A stretch of DNA of 64,000 nt, taken from positions 1,116,001-1,180,000 of the forward strand of contig NZ_RKHQ01000001.1 in the NCBI RefSeq assembly GCF_003751805.1, in the 5' to 3' direction. Made by a program: the position numbers and the translations under genes. Below, one piece after another: positions 1 through 8,821 of this stretch (position 1 is the stretch's first letter; each line of letters opens with the position of its first letter). The stretch is from Salana multivorans. GTDB lineage: Bacteria; Actinomycetota; Actinomycetes; Actinomycetales; Beutenbergiaceae. The notes below the pieces were generated by a model. The model saw only the letters and a list, made by a program, of their open reading frames with translations. It was not told where the DNA came from and did not search any database.

Positions 1-1288
1 GCCCCGCCTTGATGCCGCTTGCGAGCGCCGGCCACAGCGGCAGCCGCGGGATGAGCGACGCCTGGATCGCGTGGTAGATGTCCGGCTTGCCGACCCACAC
101 CGTCGCCGCGGGGTAGTTCTCGACGTCGAGCTCGTGCACCCACGACCCGGAGTCGTCGATGAGGTAGAGCTGCGCGTAGTCCCACCACGCCTCGTACCAG
201 GAGGCGTACTCCTGGTCGCCGGTCGCGCGCCACAGCGCGGCCGCGGCCCCGATCGCCTCGGTCACCACCCAGTGCATCCGCTCGCGGACCACGGGCTCGC
301 CCTCGAAGTCGACGGTGTAGACGAAGCCGTCGGCCCCGTCGACCGCCCAGCCCTCGCGGACCCCGGTCTCGAACAGGGCCGACGCGGCCGTCAGCAGCCA
401 CGCGACGTCGTCGTCGGCCGCACCGGCCTCGAGCTCGGCGGCGCGGGCGTGCAGCGCGAGCCGCGCCCACTCGAACCAGTGCCCGACGGTCGCCCCGTAC
501 GGCCGGAACGGGTGCGCGCGCTCGTCGGTGTTGTAGTCGGGCAGCGGCTCCCACGACGTCGAGAAGTGCTCCGGGATCCGCCACGCGTACTCCTGCGCGT
601 AGCCGAGCACCCGGCGCAGGATGCGCACCGCCCGCTCACGCCACACGGTCTCCCCCGTCGCATCGGCCACGGCCAGGTACGCCTCGACCGTGTGCATGTT
701 CGCGTTGACGCCGCGGTACTCCTCGCACTCGGTCCAGCCGGCGTCCCAGGACTCGACGGCCATGCCCTCGTCCTCGTTCCAGAACCGCTCCGTGTGCACG
801 GCCTTGGCCTCGGCGAGCAGCTCCGCGGCGCCGTGCCCCCCGGCGAGCAGGGCCGAGGACGTCGCGAGCAGCACGAACGCGTGCGCGTACGCCTCCTTGA
901 CCGGCGCCGACGGCCCGTCCGGCGTCACCTTGGAGAACCAGCCGCCGTTCTCGTCGTCGGCGAACACCTGCTGCAGCGCACCGAGACCGTGGTCGACGAG
1001 CACCTTGTACCCGGGACGCCCGAGCAGCACGCCGAGGCTGAACGAGTGGATCATCCGGCAGGTGATCCACAGCTCGGACTCCCCGGCGGGGTCGGTGTCG
1101 CTGATCTCGCCCTCGCCGTCGAGGTAGCCGAACCCGGCGTCGATCGCGCTGCCGGAGGCGAACGCGAGGAGCGAGTCGGTGTGCTCCTCGAGCCAGCGGG
1201 CGTGGGAGTCGGTGCCCAGCCAGGTCAGCGGCGCGTCGATCGCGGCGCGGACGTCGGCGGGCGTTGCGGGTGCGGAAGTGCGCGTCAT
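1..1288 (-). CDS. AGE-family sugar 2-epimerase/isomerase (partial, runs off the left edge)
   Basis: About 429 residues are readable from ATG at 1288 with no stop before the window edge. The protein has the alternating helical, tryptophan- and histidine-rich pattern of the N-acylglucosamine 2-epimerase / mannose isomerase (YihS-like) family, for example WITCRMIHSF near residue 75, a NMHTVEAY stretch near 200 and HWVVTEAIGAAAALW near 340. Family members interconvert free sugars such as mannose/fructose, mannose/glucose or GlcNAc/ManNAc. Their usual length is 390-430 residues, so little should be missing. It is divergent from a beta-mannosidase, so isomerisation of released mannose is the most natural role. 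The exact substrate cannot be read from sequence. Confidence 0.82.
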   Translation of the reverse strand, partial: MTRTSAPATPADVRAAIDAPLTWLGTDSHARWLEEHTDSLLAFASGSAIDAGFGYLDGEGEISDTDPAGESELWITCRMIHSFSLGVLLGRPGYKVLVDHGLGALQQVFADDENGGWFSKVTPDGPSAPVKEAYAHAFVLLATSSALLAGGHGAAELLAEAKAVHTERFWNEDEGMAVESWDAGWTECEEYRGVNANMHTVEAYLAVADATGETVWRERAVRILRRVLGYAQEYAWRIPEHFSTSWEPLPDYNTDERAHPFRPYGATVGHWFEWARLALHARAAELEAGAADDDVAWLLTAASALFETGVREGWAVDGADGFVYTVDFEGEPVVRERMHWVVTEAIGAAAALWRATGDQEYASWYEAWWDYAQLYLIDDSGSWVHELDVENYPAATVWVGKPDIYHAIQASLIPRLPLWPALASGIKAG

Positions 1289-1383
1289 GGCTCGATCCTG
1301 CCACCCGTGTCCAGTTCGCTGACTACGCTCGTTCCAGCGCTGCAGTCCGCGTTCTTCCCGCCATCGACGACGCCGGAGTCCCC

Positions 1384-3939
1384 ATGCCAACCCTGTCCCT
1401 CGACGGCGCCTGGACCGTCACCGCCGTGCCGACCGGTCAGCCCTCGCCGGTCCCCGCCGACCTGGTCGACGTGACCGTCCCGGCACTCGTCCCGGGCTGC
1501 GTCCACCTCGACCTGCTCGCCGCCGGCCTCATCGCCGAGCCGTTCGACGGCGACAACGAGGCCGCCCAGCAGTGGATCGGCTCGACCGACTGGCGCTACG
1601 AGCGGACCTTCGAGTGGTCGCCGCCCGGCGGACCGGGCGGCGACGGCCACGAGCGGCACGATCTCGTCGCGCTCGGCCTCGACACGCTCGCGACGGTGGA
1701 GCTCAACGGCACGGTCGTCGCGACGACGGAGAACCAGCACCGCAGCCACCGGTGGAGCGTCGGTCACCTGCTGCGCGAGGGCGAGAACACGCTCGCCGTG
1801 ACGTTCGCCGCACCCGTCCCGGCCGCCGAGCGCCGCCAGGAGGAGAACGGCGGCGAGCTGTTCCACGTGAATCACCACCCCTACAACGCGCTGCGCAAGA
1901 TGGCCTCGAGCTTCGGCTGGGACTGGGGCATCGACGTCGCCTCGTCCGGCATCTGGCGCTCGATCGGCATCGAGTCGTGGAGCTCGGCGCGCATCGACTC
2001 GGTCCGCCCGCTCGTCGAGCTCGTCGGCGGCACGGGCGTGCTGCACGCCCACGTCACGCTCACCCAGCAGGGCGTCCCGCGTCCGCGTCCGGTGACCGTC
2101 GCGGTCTCCCGGGACGGTGCGACCTGGACCGGACGCGGGGCGGTGACGACGTCCGGCGTCGTCGACGTCGTCGTGCCCGACGTGCGGCTCTGGTGGCCAC
2201 GCGGGCACGGCGAGCCGGACCTCTACGACGTCGTCGTCACGCTCGCCGACGACGGCGACGACGACGCGGCCCCGCTCGATGCCTGGCGCCACGCGATCGG
2301 CTTCCGCACGGTCGAGATCGACACCACCCCGGACGACGCCGGCACCCCGTTCGTCCTGCGCGTCAACGGCCGCGACGTCGAGGTCCGCGGGGCGAACTGG
2401 ATCCCGGACGACGCCTTCGTCACCCGCGTCGACCGCGCCCGGCTCGAGCGGCGGATCGCCGACGCGACCGAGGCGAACATCAACCTGCTGCGTGTCTGGG
2501 GCGGCGGCCTGTACGAGAGCGACGAGTTCTACGACCTCTGCTCGCGCGAGGGCGTCCTCGTCTGGCAGGACTTCCTGCTCGCCTGCGCCGCCTACGCCGA
2601 GGAGGACTGGCTGGCGCGCGAGATCGAGGCCGAGGCGCGCGAGGCCGTGACGCGACTGTCGAAGCACCCGAGCCTCGTGCTGTGGTGCGGCAACAACGAG
2701 AACGTCTGGGGCTACGTCGAGTGGGGCTGGCGCGCGCAGCTCGCTGGCCGGACCTGGGGCGCCGGGTACTACTTCGAGACGTTCCCCGCGATCCTCGCCG
2801 AGCTCGACCCGACGCGGCCGTACATCCCCGGCAGCCCGTTCTCACCGAGCCGGCTCATGACGCCGAACGACCCCGCGAACGGCACGGTCCACATCTGGGA
2901 CGTGTGGAACGCGAAGGACTACACGTCCTACCGGGAGTGGCGCCCGCGGTTCGTCGCCGAGTTCGGCTTCCAGGGACCGCCGGCGTGGACGACGCTGTTC
3001 GACGTCGTGCACGACTCCCCCGCCGATCCCTACGGGCACGAGATGCTCGTCCACCAGAAGGCGAACGAGGGGAACCTCAAGCTCGAGCGCGGCTACCTGT
3101 CCCACCTGCCGGCGCCCCGGACGATCGACGACTGGCACCTCGTCACCCAGCTCAACCAGGCGCACGCGATCACGTTCGGGATCGCGTGGTTCCGCTCGCT
3201 CACCCCGCGCTGCACGGGCGCCGTCGTGTGGCAGCTCAACGACGACTGGCCGGTCGTGTCGTGGGCGGCGGTCGACTACGCCGAGCGCCGCAAGCCGCTC
3301 TGGTACGCGCTGCGGGACGTGTTCGCACCGCGATACGCCACCATCCAGCCGGTGGACGTCGACGGGACGGACGGCGCCCACGAGCTCGTCGTGCTCAACG
3401 ACACCGAGACGCCCCTCCGCCTGGTGGTGACCGCGCGGCGGACGAGGTTCGACGGTGCCGTGCTGGCCGAGGAGTCGTTCCCGCTCGACGTGTCGGCCCG
3501 CGGCCACGCCCGACGGGCGCTCGCCGAGGCGGTCATGACGCCGGCCGACGCGAGCGAGGAGATCGTCGTCGTCACGTTCGACGCCGCGGACGGGGCCACC
3601 GCGCCCGACGGCCTGGCGCGCGTGGTGCACGACCTGGCCGACGTCGTCGACCAGCGGCTCGACCCCGCGGCCCCGGCCGCCTCGGCGACCTCGACCCCGG
3701 ACGGGGCCGTCGTCACGGTGACGGCGAGCGGCTACGTCCGCGACGTCGTGGTGCTCGCCGACCGGGCGGACCGCTCGGCGAGCGTCGACCGGTCGCTCGT
3801 GTCGCTGCTGCCCGGGGAGTCGGTGACGTTCACGCTGCGCGGCGACGGGCCGATCGACCCGGCCGCCGCGACCGACCCGCGCGTGCTGCGCAGCGCCAAC
3901 CAGCTCCACGGCGACCCGATCGGCACGCCGCTCCCCTGA
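1384..3939 (+). CDS. GH2 beta-mannosidase
   Basis: The product (851 aa) is a glycoside hydrolase family 2 enzyme expected to release terminal beta-mannose from oligosaccharides. No signal peptide is visible, so it is probably cytoplasmic and acts on imported oligosaccharides. An N-terminal jelly-roll domain (WIGSTDWRYERTF near residue 62) is followed by the TIM barrel with RVWGGGLYESDEFYDLC, the acid/base motif WCGNNEN with Glu439, and the nucleophile motif FVAEFGF with Glu526. Length matches the family (820-870). ATG at 1384 is preferred because GGAG lies five bases upstream and MPTLSLDGAW begins the conserved fold; the frame is open further upstream. The gene is divergent from the AGE epimerase across 95 bp. 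Confidence 0.92.
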   Translation: MPTLSLDGAWTVTAVPTGQPSPVPADLVDVTVPALVPGCVHLDLLAAGLIAEPFDGDNEAAQQWIGSTDWRYERTFEWSPPGGPGGDGHERHDLVALGLDTLATVELNGTVVATTENQHRSHRWSVGHLLREGENTLAVTFAAPVPAAERRQEENGGELFHVNHHPYNALRKMASSFGWDWGIDVASSGIWRSIGIESWSSARIDSVRPLVELVGGTGVLHAHVTLTQQGVPRPRPVTVAVSRDGATWTGRGAVTTSGVVDVVVPDVRLWWPRGHGEPDLYDVVVTLADDGDDDAAPLDAWRHAIGFRTVEIDTTPDDAGTPFVLRVNGRDVEVRGANWIPDDAFVTRVDRARLERRIADATEANINLLRVWGGGLYESDEFYDLCSREGVLVWQDFLLACAAYAEEDWLAREIEAEAREAVTRLSKHPSLVLWCGNNENVWGYVEWGWRAQLAGRTWGAGYYFETFPAILAELDPTRPYIPGSPFSPSRLMTPNDPANGTVHIWDVWNAKDYTSYREWRPRFVAEFGFQGPPAWTTLFDVVHDSPADPYGHEMLVHQKANEGNLKLERGYLSHLPAPRTIDDWHLVTQLNQAHAITFGIAWFRSLTPRCTGAVVWQLNDDWPVVSWAAVDYAERRKPLWYALRDVFAPRYATIQPVDVDGTDGAHELVVLNDTETPLRLVVTARRTRFDGAVLAEESFPLDVSARGHARRALAEAVMTPADASEEIVVVTFDAADGATAPDGLARVVHDLADVVDQRLDPAAPAASATSTPDGAVVTVTASGYVRDVVVLADRADRSASVDRSLVSLLPGESVTFTLRGDGPIDPAAATDPRVLRSANQLHGDPIGTPLP

Positions 3940-4006
3940 CGAGACCCGCGGGTACCCGTCACCCGTCCAGTCCCATCAGCCGCCCAACCCCGTCACCCAC
4001 CCCCGT

Positions 4007-4067
4007 CCTCCGATATCGGGGTGGATCGGATCGTCATTCGCGATCCGATCCACCCCGGTATCGGAGG
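4007..4067. terminator. Long palindrome between convergent genes, probable bidirectional terminator
   Basis: Two 27-base arms (4007-4033 and 4041-4067) are reverse complements with one mismatch, around a 7-base loop. It sits between the convergent ends of the beta-mannosidase (3939) and kduD (4175), where a two-way terminator is expected. No T-run follows on either strand, so termination would be of the T-less hairpin type common in actinobacteria; an operator or mobile palindromic repeat is the alternative. Confidence 0.65.
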
Positions 4068-4106
4068 GGGCGCGCGGCTTCGGGGGCTAGGGGCCGGGGC
4101 GGCGGC

Positions 4107-4145
4107 TAGAGGGCCGGTGCCGGGGGGCTATAGAGGGCCGGTGCC
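4107..4145. repeat. Two-copy 15-bp direct repeat
   Basis: The unit TAGAGGGCCGGTGCC occurs at 4107-4121 and again at 4131-4145, a 24-bp period, in the G-rich stretch between the palindrome and the end of kduD. It carries no gene and its role is unknown. Confidence 0.7.
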
Positions 4146-4174
4146 CGGGGACTAGGGGCGGTCGGGTGCGGGGG

Positions 4175-4942
4175 TCATCGGGTGAGCCAGCCGCCGTCGA
4201 CGGGGAGGATGGAGCCGTGGACGTAGTCCGAGGCGGGTGAGGCGAGGAACACCGCGGCGCCCTGGAGATCGGCGGGTGTGCCCCATCGTCCGGCGGGGAT
4301 GCGGGCGAGGATCTCGGCCGAGCGGGTGTCGTCGGCGCGGAGCTGGGCGGTGTTGTCGGTCGCGAAGTAGCCCGGGGCGATCGCGTTGACGTTGATCCCC
4401 AACCCGGACCACTCCGAGGCCAGGGCCCGGGTCAGGCCCGCGATCCCGGACTTCGACGCGGTGTAGGACGGGACGATCTTCCCGCCCTGGAAGGACAGCA
4501 TCGAGGCGATGTTGATGATCTTCCCGCCCTCGCCCCGCGCGGCCATGACCCGCGCCACGGCCTGAGACAGGTAGAACACCTTCGACAGGTTGAGATCGAT
4601 GACCTCCGCCCAGTTCTCGCTCGTGAAGTCGATCGCCGGCTCACGGCGAATGATCCCCGCGTTGTTCACCAGGACATCGATCCGCCCCGCCGTGCGCGCG
4701 ATCTCCTCCACCAGCTCACGCACCTGCTCCGGCGTCGCGGCGAGCAGGTCGGCCTGGATCGCCCACGCCCGCCGACCCAGCGCCTCGATGGCCTCGACCG
4801 CCTCCGGCGACCCGGTGCGGTCCACGATCACCACATCAGCCCCCGCCTGCGCGAGCGCGAGCGAGAACCCCAGGCCAAGCCCACGCCCGCCCCCGGTCAC
4901 GACCGCGACCTTCCCGTCCAGCCTGAACGCGTCCAGAATCAT
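4175..4942 (-). CDS. kduD: 2-deoxy-D-gluconate 3-dehydrogenase type SDR (KduD)
   Basis: A classical short-chain dehydrogenase of 255 aa, close to E. coli KduD (253). KduD reduces 2,5-diketo-3-deoxygluconate, the product of KduI, to 2-keto-3-deoxygluconate with NAD(P)H in the cytoplasm. The cofactor motif TGGGRGLG is at residues 16-23, NNAG at 93-96 and the catalytic Ser147, Tyr160 and Lys164 are present. ATG at 4942 is chosen because GGGAG lies just upstream, inside the alternative ATG at 4957. It is the last gene of the nine-gene leftward operon, directly after kduI. An SDR with related specificity is possible, but the kduI neighbour makes KduD the best call. Confidence 0.88.
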   Translation of the reverse strand: MILDAFRLDGKVAVVTGGGRGLGLGFSLALAQAGADVVIVDRTGSPEAVEAIEALGRRAWAIQADLLAATPEQVRELVEEIARTAGRIDVLVNNAGIIRREPAIDFTSENWAEVIDLNLSKVFYLSQAVARVMAARGEGGKIINIASMLSFQGGKIVPSYTASKSGIAGLTRALASEWSGLGINVNAIAPGYFATDNTAQLRADDTRSAEILARIPAGRWGTPADLQGAAVFLASPASDYVHGSILPVDGGWLTR

Positions 4943-4990
4943 CAGCTTCTCCCTCATCAACCCTCGTCAGTCCCGATCGGCCCGCGCCGC

Positions 4991-5812
4991 TCAGCGCAGC
5001 CCGAGCGGGTCCACACCCTCGACGTCGCCGTAGTCCACGTTCTCCCCGGCCATCGCCCACACGAACGAGTACGCCCCCGTCGCCGAAGCCGTGTGGATCG
5101 ACCACGGCGGAGACACCACCACATCCCGCTCGTGCAGCACCAGATGACGCGTCGCGTCCGGGCGACCCATCAGATGCACCAGCACGTCCTCACCCAACCC
5201 CGTGTACAGGTACGCCTCCGTGCGCCGCGGGTGCACGTGCGGCGGCATCGTGTTCCACACCGACCCCGGCTCCAGCGTCGTGATCCCCAGCACCAGCTGG
5301 TTCGACGCGATCCCGTCAGCATGGATGTACTTGCGGATCGTGCGGTGGTTGGACCGCTCCGCCGACCCCAGCACGACCGCCTCCACACCCTCACGCGAGG
5401 CCAGCTCCGCACTCCCACGATGATGCGCCGGCGCCGAGACCAGGTACACCGCGCCCTCACCCGCCAACGTGACGTCCCGAGTCCCCAACGGCAGGTAGAG
5501 CACGTCCTGCTCACCCAGACCGAACACCTCACCATCCGCGCTCACCTCGACCCGGCCCGCGACCCCGACCAGACCCAGCTCACGCCGCTCCAGCAGGAAC
5601 TCCGCCCCGATGATCTCCGGCGCCTCCAACCTCACCAGCACGCCAGCCTCCACGACCACCCCACCGATCAGCAGCCGATCATCGTGCGCATACCCCCACG
5701 ACACCTCCCCCGGGGTGAACAACCCCGACAGCACGAACCGCTCACGCAGCTGCCCACCATCGAGACGGGCGACATCATCGGGGTGCGAGCTCCACAGACG
5801 GGTGACGGACAT
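4991..5812 (-). CDS. kduI: 5-dehydro-4-deoxy-D-glucuronate isomerase (KduI)
   Basis: A cupin-fold isomerase (273 aa; E. coli KduI 278) that converts 5-keto-4-deoxyuronate, formed spontaneously from the unsaturated uronate released by GH88, into 2,5-diketo-3-deoxygluconate. The zinc site is visible: His192 and His194 in MPPHVHPRRTEAYLY, Glu199, and His240 in PPWSIHTAS. ATG at 5812 is preferred over ATG at 5830 because GAGG lies seven to eight bases ahead of it within the codons of the longer reading; the longer start would overlap the FAH-family stop. It lies between the FAH-family gene and kduD in the uronate operon. Confidence 0.93.
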   Translation of the reverse strand: MSVTRLWSSHPDDVARLDGGQLRERFVLSGLFTPGEVSWGYAHDDRLLIGGVVVEAGVLVRLEAPEIIGAEFLLERRELGLVGVAGRVEVSADGEVFGLGEQDVLYLPLGTRDVTLAGEGAVYLVSAPAHHRGSAELASREGVEAVVLGSAERSNHRTIRKYIHADGIASNQLVLGITTLEPGSVWNTMPPHVHPRRTEAYLYTGLGEDVLVHLMGRPDATRHLVLHERDVVVSPPWSIHTASATGAYSFVWAMAGENVDYGDVEGVDPLGLR

Positions 5813-5826
5813 GGGGGTACTTCCTC

Positions 5827-6726
5827 TCATCGGGGCGCGCCGGACCCACGCGGGTCCGGCGCTGCGGTGACGGCGGTACGGAGCGTGCCGAGACCCGTGA
5901 TCGAGATCTCGACGACGTCGCCGTCCGCCAGCGGGGCCGGGGCGGCGAGCGCCTCCGGGAGCTTCTGCGGGGTGCCGGTGGCGATGACGTCACCGGGTTC
6001 GAGCGTGATGGCCTGGCTCACGTAGGACACGAGGTCGGCCATGGTGAAGATCATCCGCGCCGTGCTGGAGGACACGGTGAGCCGCCCGTTGTGGCGCAGC
6101 TCGACGTCCAGCACCTGCGGGTCGCCCAGCTCGTCCGGCGTCACGAGCGCGGGGCCGAGCGGGCCGAAGGTGTCGAAGGACTTCCCGAGCGTCCACTGAC
6201 TGGTGCGGCCCTGCCAGTCCCGCGCCGAGACGTCGTCGAAGATCGTGTACCCGGCCACGTGGTCGAGCGCGGTCGCGGGGGTCACCGCGCGGCAGGACCG
6301 CCCGATGACGACGGCGACCTCGGCCTCGTAGTCGACGCACTCGCTCTCCGGGGGCAGCAGGAGCCGGTCCTCGGGGCCGATCACGGTGTTCGGCGTCTTG
6401 ACGAACACGTCGGGGAACTCCGGGTCGGGGACGTCGCCGGTGTGACCGCGGTAGTTGTACCCGATGCACAGGACGGCCCGCGGGCGCACCGGCGGCTCCA
6501 GCCGCACGGCCTCGCGCGAGCGCACCGATCCGCCGCCGCGGGCGACGACGTCGCGCGCCGCCCCGAGCAGGTCCCGCCGCAGCAGCTCGGTCAGGTCGGC
6601 GACGCCGAGCGCGTCGGACAGGTCGAGCACGCCGTCCTCGACCAGCGCGCCGACCCGCGTGGTCCCTCGCCCGTCACCGATCTCGCGACCGTCGCCGGCG
6701 CGCGGGGTGAACGTCACCAGCCTCAC
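5827..6726 (-). CDS. Fumarylacetoacetate hydrolase (FAH) family protein
   Basis: The 299-residue product begins MRLVTFTPRAG and has the FAH C-terminal fold: LCIGYNYRGHTGDVP (about residues 87-100), the metal-ligand cluster DYEAEVAVVIG with Glu134 and Glu136, an Asp in TIFDDVSARDWQ (164-170) and GKSFDTFGPLGPA with a conserved Lys182. Family members hydrolyse or decarboxylate 2-keto or 2,4-diketo acids. In this operon it follows GH88 and precedes kduI/kduD, so a role on a keto-deoxy sugar acid is likely, although the canonical Kdu route has no such step. The GTG start at 6726 lies 11 bp after the GH88 stop; an alternative GTG is at 6717. Confidence 0.8.
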   Translation of the reverse strand: MRLVTFTPRAGDGREIGDGRGTTRVGALVEDGVLDLSDALGVADLTELLRRDLLGAARDVVARGGGSVRSREAVRLEPPVRPRAVLCIGYNYRGHTGDVPDPEFPDVFVKTPNTVIGPEDRLLLPPESECVDYEAEVAVVIGRSCRAVTPATALDHVAGYTIFDDVSARDWQGRTSQWTLGKSFDTFGPLGPALVTPDELGDPQVLDVELRHNGRLTVSSSTARMIFTMADLVSYVSQAITLEPGDVIATGTPQKLPEALAAPAPLADGDVVEISITGLGTLRTAVTAAPDPRGSGAPR

Positions 6727-6736
6727 GACGCCCGCC

Positions 6737-7987
6737 TCACCAGTACGGGACCCAGTCGGGACGCTGGAGCCGCATGAGCGCCTCCAGGTAGAAGTAGTCG
6801 CCCCACAGGTTGCCCTCGTCGACGCCCTTGTCGGTGCGCCAGTCGTAGACGCCGTGCAGGAGCAGCGCGTTCGAGCCGTTGGCCGCGCCGCCCGCGTAGG
6901 AGGTGGCGAGCGAGTCGACCATCTCGCGCGCCTCGCGGCGGTAGCGCTCGACCCGCTCGGCATCGGCCGCGCTCAGCTCGCCGCCCCGCGGGGAGCGCTC
7001 GAGCTCCGCCGCGAGCTCGAGCAGCCCGCACGCCGCGATCGAGGCGGCCGAGGAGTCGCGCGGCTGGTCGTCGCCGTCGCTGAACACGAGGTCCCAGTAC
7101 GCGACGCGGTCGCGCGGCAGGTGAGCGAGGAAGTACTCGGCGCACCGCACGGCCGTGTCGAGGAACGTCGCCTCGCCGGTCCAGCGGTGGTTGAGCGCGA
7201 ACCCGTAGATGCCCCACGCCTGTCCGCGCGCCCAGCACGAGTCGTCCGCGTAGCCCTGCTGCGTGCTGCCGAACCGCGGCTCGCCCGTCGCCACGTCCCA
7301 GTGGAACGTGTGGAACGTCGTGTCGTCGTCGCGGACGATCCGGTCCCGGAGCTGCGCGACGTGCCGACGGGCCGCGTCCTCGTACCGCGGGTCGCCGGTC
7401 TGCTCGCTCGCCCAGTGCAGGAGCGGCATGTTCATCAGGCTGTCGATGATGGTCCGACCGCGCTGCTCGGGGCTCGTCTCGAGGTCGCCCCACGCCTGGA
7501 TGATCCCGGCCGGCTCAAGGAACCGCTTCATCAGGTGGTCGGCGGCCGCGAGCGCCGCGCGCCGCCCCTCCGGCGAGCCGACGAGGCGGTCCGGCGTCAC
7601 GCAGGCGAGCGTGTAGAGGAAGCCGAGGTCGTGCGTGTGCAGGTCGACCTCCTCCTCGACCCGCCAGACGAAGTTCGCCACGTGCGCGAGACCCAGGTCG
7701 CGGTAGACGTCCCGGCCGGTCAGCTCCCACGCCAGCCAGAGCTCGCCGGGCCAGAAGCTCGTCGTCCACTCGTAGTTGCTCCCGGGCGGGAGGTCCCGGC
7801 CGCTGATGCGCGCGGCCGGGCGCAGCTCGTAGCGTCCGCCGATCGTCGTGTCGCCGGGATAGCGGTCGCCGAACGTCCCGACGTTCTCGTCGACGACGGC
7901 GAGGGCCGCATCGGTCGCGGCCGCCAGCGAGGTCGTCGCCGGCGCGGCCGTCGATCCGCCCACCGTGGGCGTCACGCTCTCAGTCAT
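6737..7987 (-). CDS. GH88 unsaturated glucuronyl hydrolase
   Basis: This 416-aa alpha6/alpha6-barrel enzyme removes the 4,5-unsaturated uronic acid that a polysaccharide lyase leaves at the non-reducing end. Mechanism is hydration of the double bond. The two catalytic aspartates of the family appear as Asp120 in HTHDLGFLY and Asp182 in TIIDSLMNM; WARGQAWGIYGFA and the C-terminal GNLWGDYFYLEAL are also typical. No signal peptide is seen, so it should act on imported oligosaccharides. AAGGAC precedes the ATG at 7987. It sits between the YesL-like gene and the FAH gene and links lyase products to kduI. Confidence 0.93.
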   Translation of the reverse strand: MTESVTPTVGGSTAAPATTSLAAATDAALAVVDENVGTFGDRYPGDTTIGGRYELRPAARISGRDLPPGSNYEWTTSFWPGELWLAWELTGRDVYRDLGLAHVANFVWRVEEEVDLHTHDLGFLYTLACVTPDRLVGSPEGRRAALAAADHLMKRFLEPAGIIQAWGDLETSPEQRGRTIIDSLMNMPLLHWASEQTGDPRYEDAARRHVAQLRDRIVRDDDTTFHTFHWDVATGEPRFGSTQQGYADDSCWARGQAWGIYGFALNHRWTGEATFLDTAVRCAEYFLAHLPRDRVAYWDLVFSDGDDQPRDSSAASIAACGLLELAAELERSPRGGELSAADAERVERYRREAREMVDSLATSYAGGAANGSNALLLHGVYDWRTDKGVDEGNLWGDYFYLEALMRLQRPDWVPYW

Positions 7988-8047
7988 TGCACTGTCCTTA
8001 GTCTGCGGCGGTGCCGCGTGTGCGGCGGGGGCCGCGAGTCGGATCGG

Positions 8048-8818
8048 TCATTCGGGGGCGGCCTCGGCCCCGACCGGCAGGACCGGTCGGAGGCTGAACC
8101 GGGCGTTGCTCCACACCACGTAGAGCAGCGGCGCGGCGGCGAGGCCGAGGGCGAGGGCTGGGTGCAGCGTGAACAGCCCGGCGAGCATCCCGAGCACCAC
8201 GAAGGAGCCGACGGTGAGGTACCACCGGCGCAGCCCCAGGTAGAGGGACGCCTTGAGCACGTCGCGCAGGCGGGCGTCCGGGCGCTCGACGCTGGCGACG
8301 ACGGCGAGGATCGTCGTGGACAGCGCGAGCGCCCCGACGATCCCGAGGAACGGCACGAGCACCGCGCCGAGCGGGCCGGCCGGCCCGGCGCCCGCGCCGC
8401 CCTCCGCCGCGTCGAGGCCGCCGAGCAGCCACACGACGTCGAGGGCGACGATGGTCGCGACGCCGACGCACGTCAGCCCGAGCACGAGCATCCGCCGCAG
8501 GTGACGCACCCAGGAGGTCAGGAACGTGCGCACGACGTCGGTCGAGCGGCGCACCGTGTAGCCGGAAAAGACGGCCGCGGCCGCGCCGAGCCCCGGGAAC
8601 GCGGCGACCGCCGCGATCGCGAGGGCCGGCCACGAGGCGCGGGGGTCGGTCGTCATGAGCAGGACGACAAGCGGCAGGCCCGCGAGCGCGAGGAGGAGGT
8701 TCGTCGCCATGACGACGTACACCACCCCGAACACCGTCTCCCAGACGTCGGCCGATGGCCGCGGGATCCGGGAGAGGAGGCCGCCGCGAGCACCGCGGGC
8801 CTGCTGCGTCGTCGCCAT
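8048..8818 (-). CDS. YesL/DUF624 family membrane protein
   Basis: A 256-aa membrane protein with about six hydrophobic segments, including VWETVFGVVYVVMATNLLLA near residue 25, a segment near 70, one near 115-135 and several toward the C terminus. The overall look is that of YesL (DUF624), which in Bacillus subtilis lies in the rhamnogalacturonan locus beside CUT1 sugar ABC transporters. Function is unknown; an accessory role in transport is usually assumed. It starts three bases after the stop of the upstream permease, so it is translated with the transporter. Confidence 0.75.
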   Translation of the reverse strand: MATTQQARGARGGLLSRIPRPSADVWETVFGVVYVVMATNLLLALAGLPLVVLLMTTDPRASWPALAIAAVAAFPGLGAAAAVFSGYTVRRSTDVVRTFLTSWVRHLRRMLVLGLTCVGVATIVALDVVWLLGGLDAAEGGAGAGPAGPLGAVLVPFLGIVGALALSTTILAVVASVERPDARLRDVLKASLYLGLRRWYLTVGSFVVLGMLAGLFTLHPALALGLAAAPLLYVVWSNARFSLRPVLPVGAEAAPE

Positions 8819-8821
8819 CGG

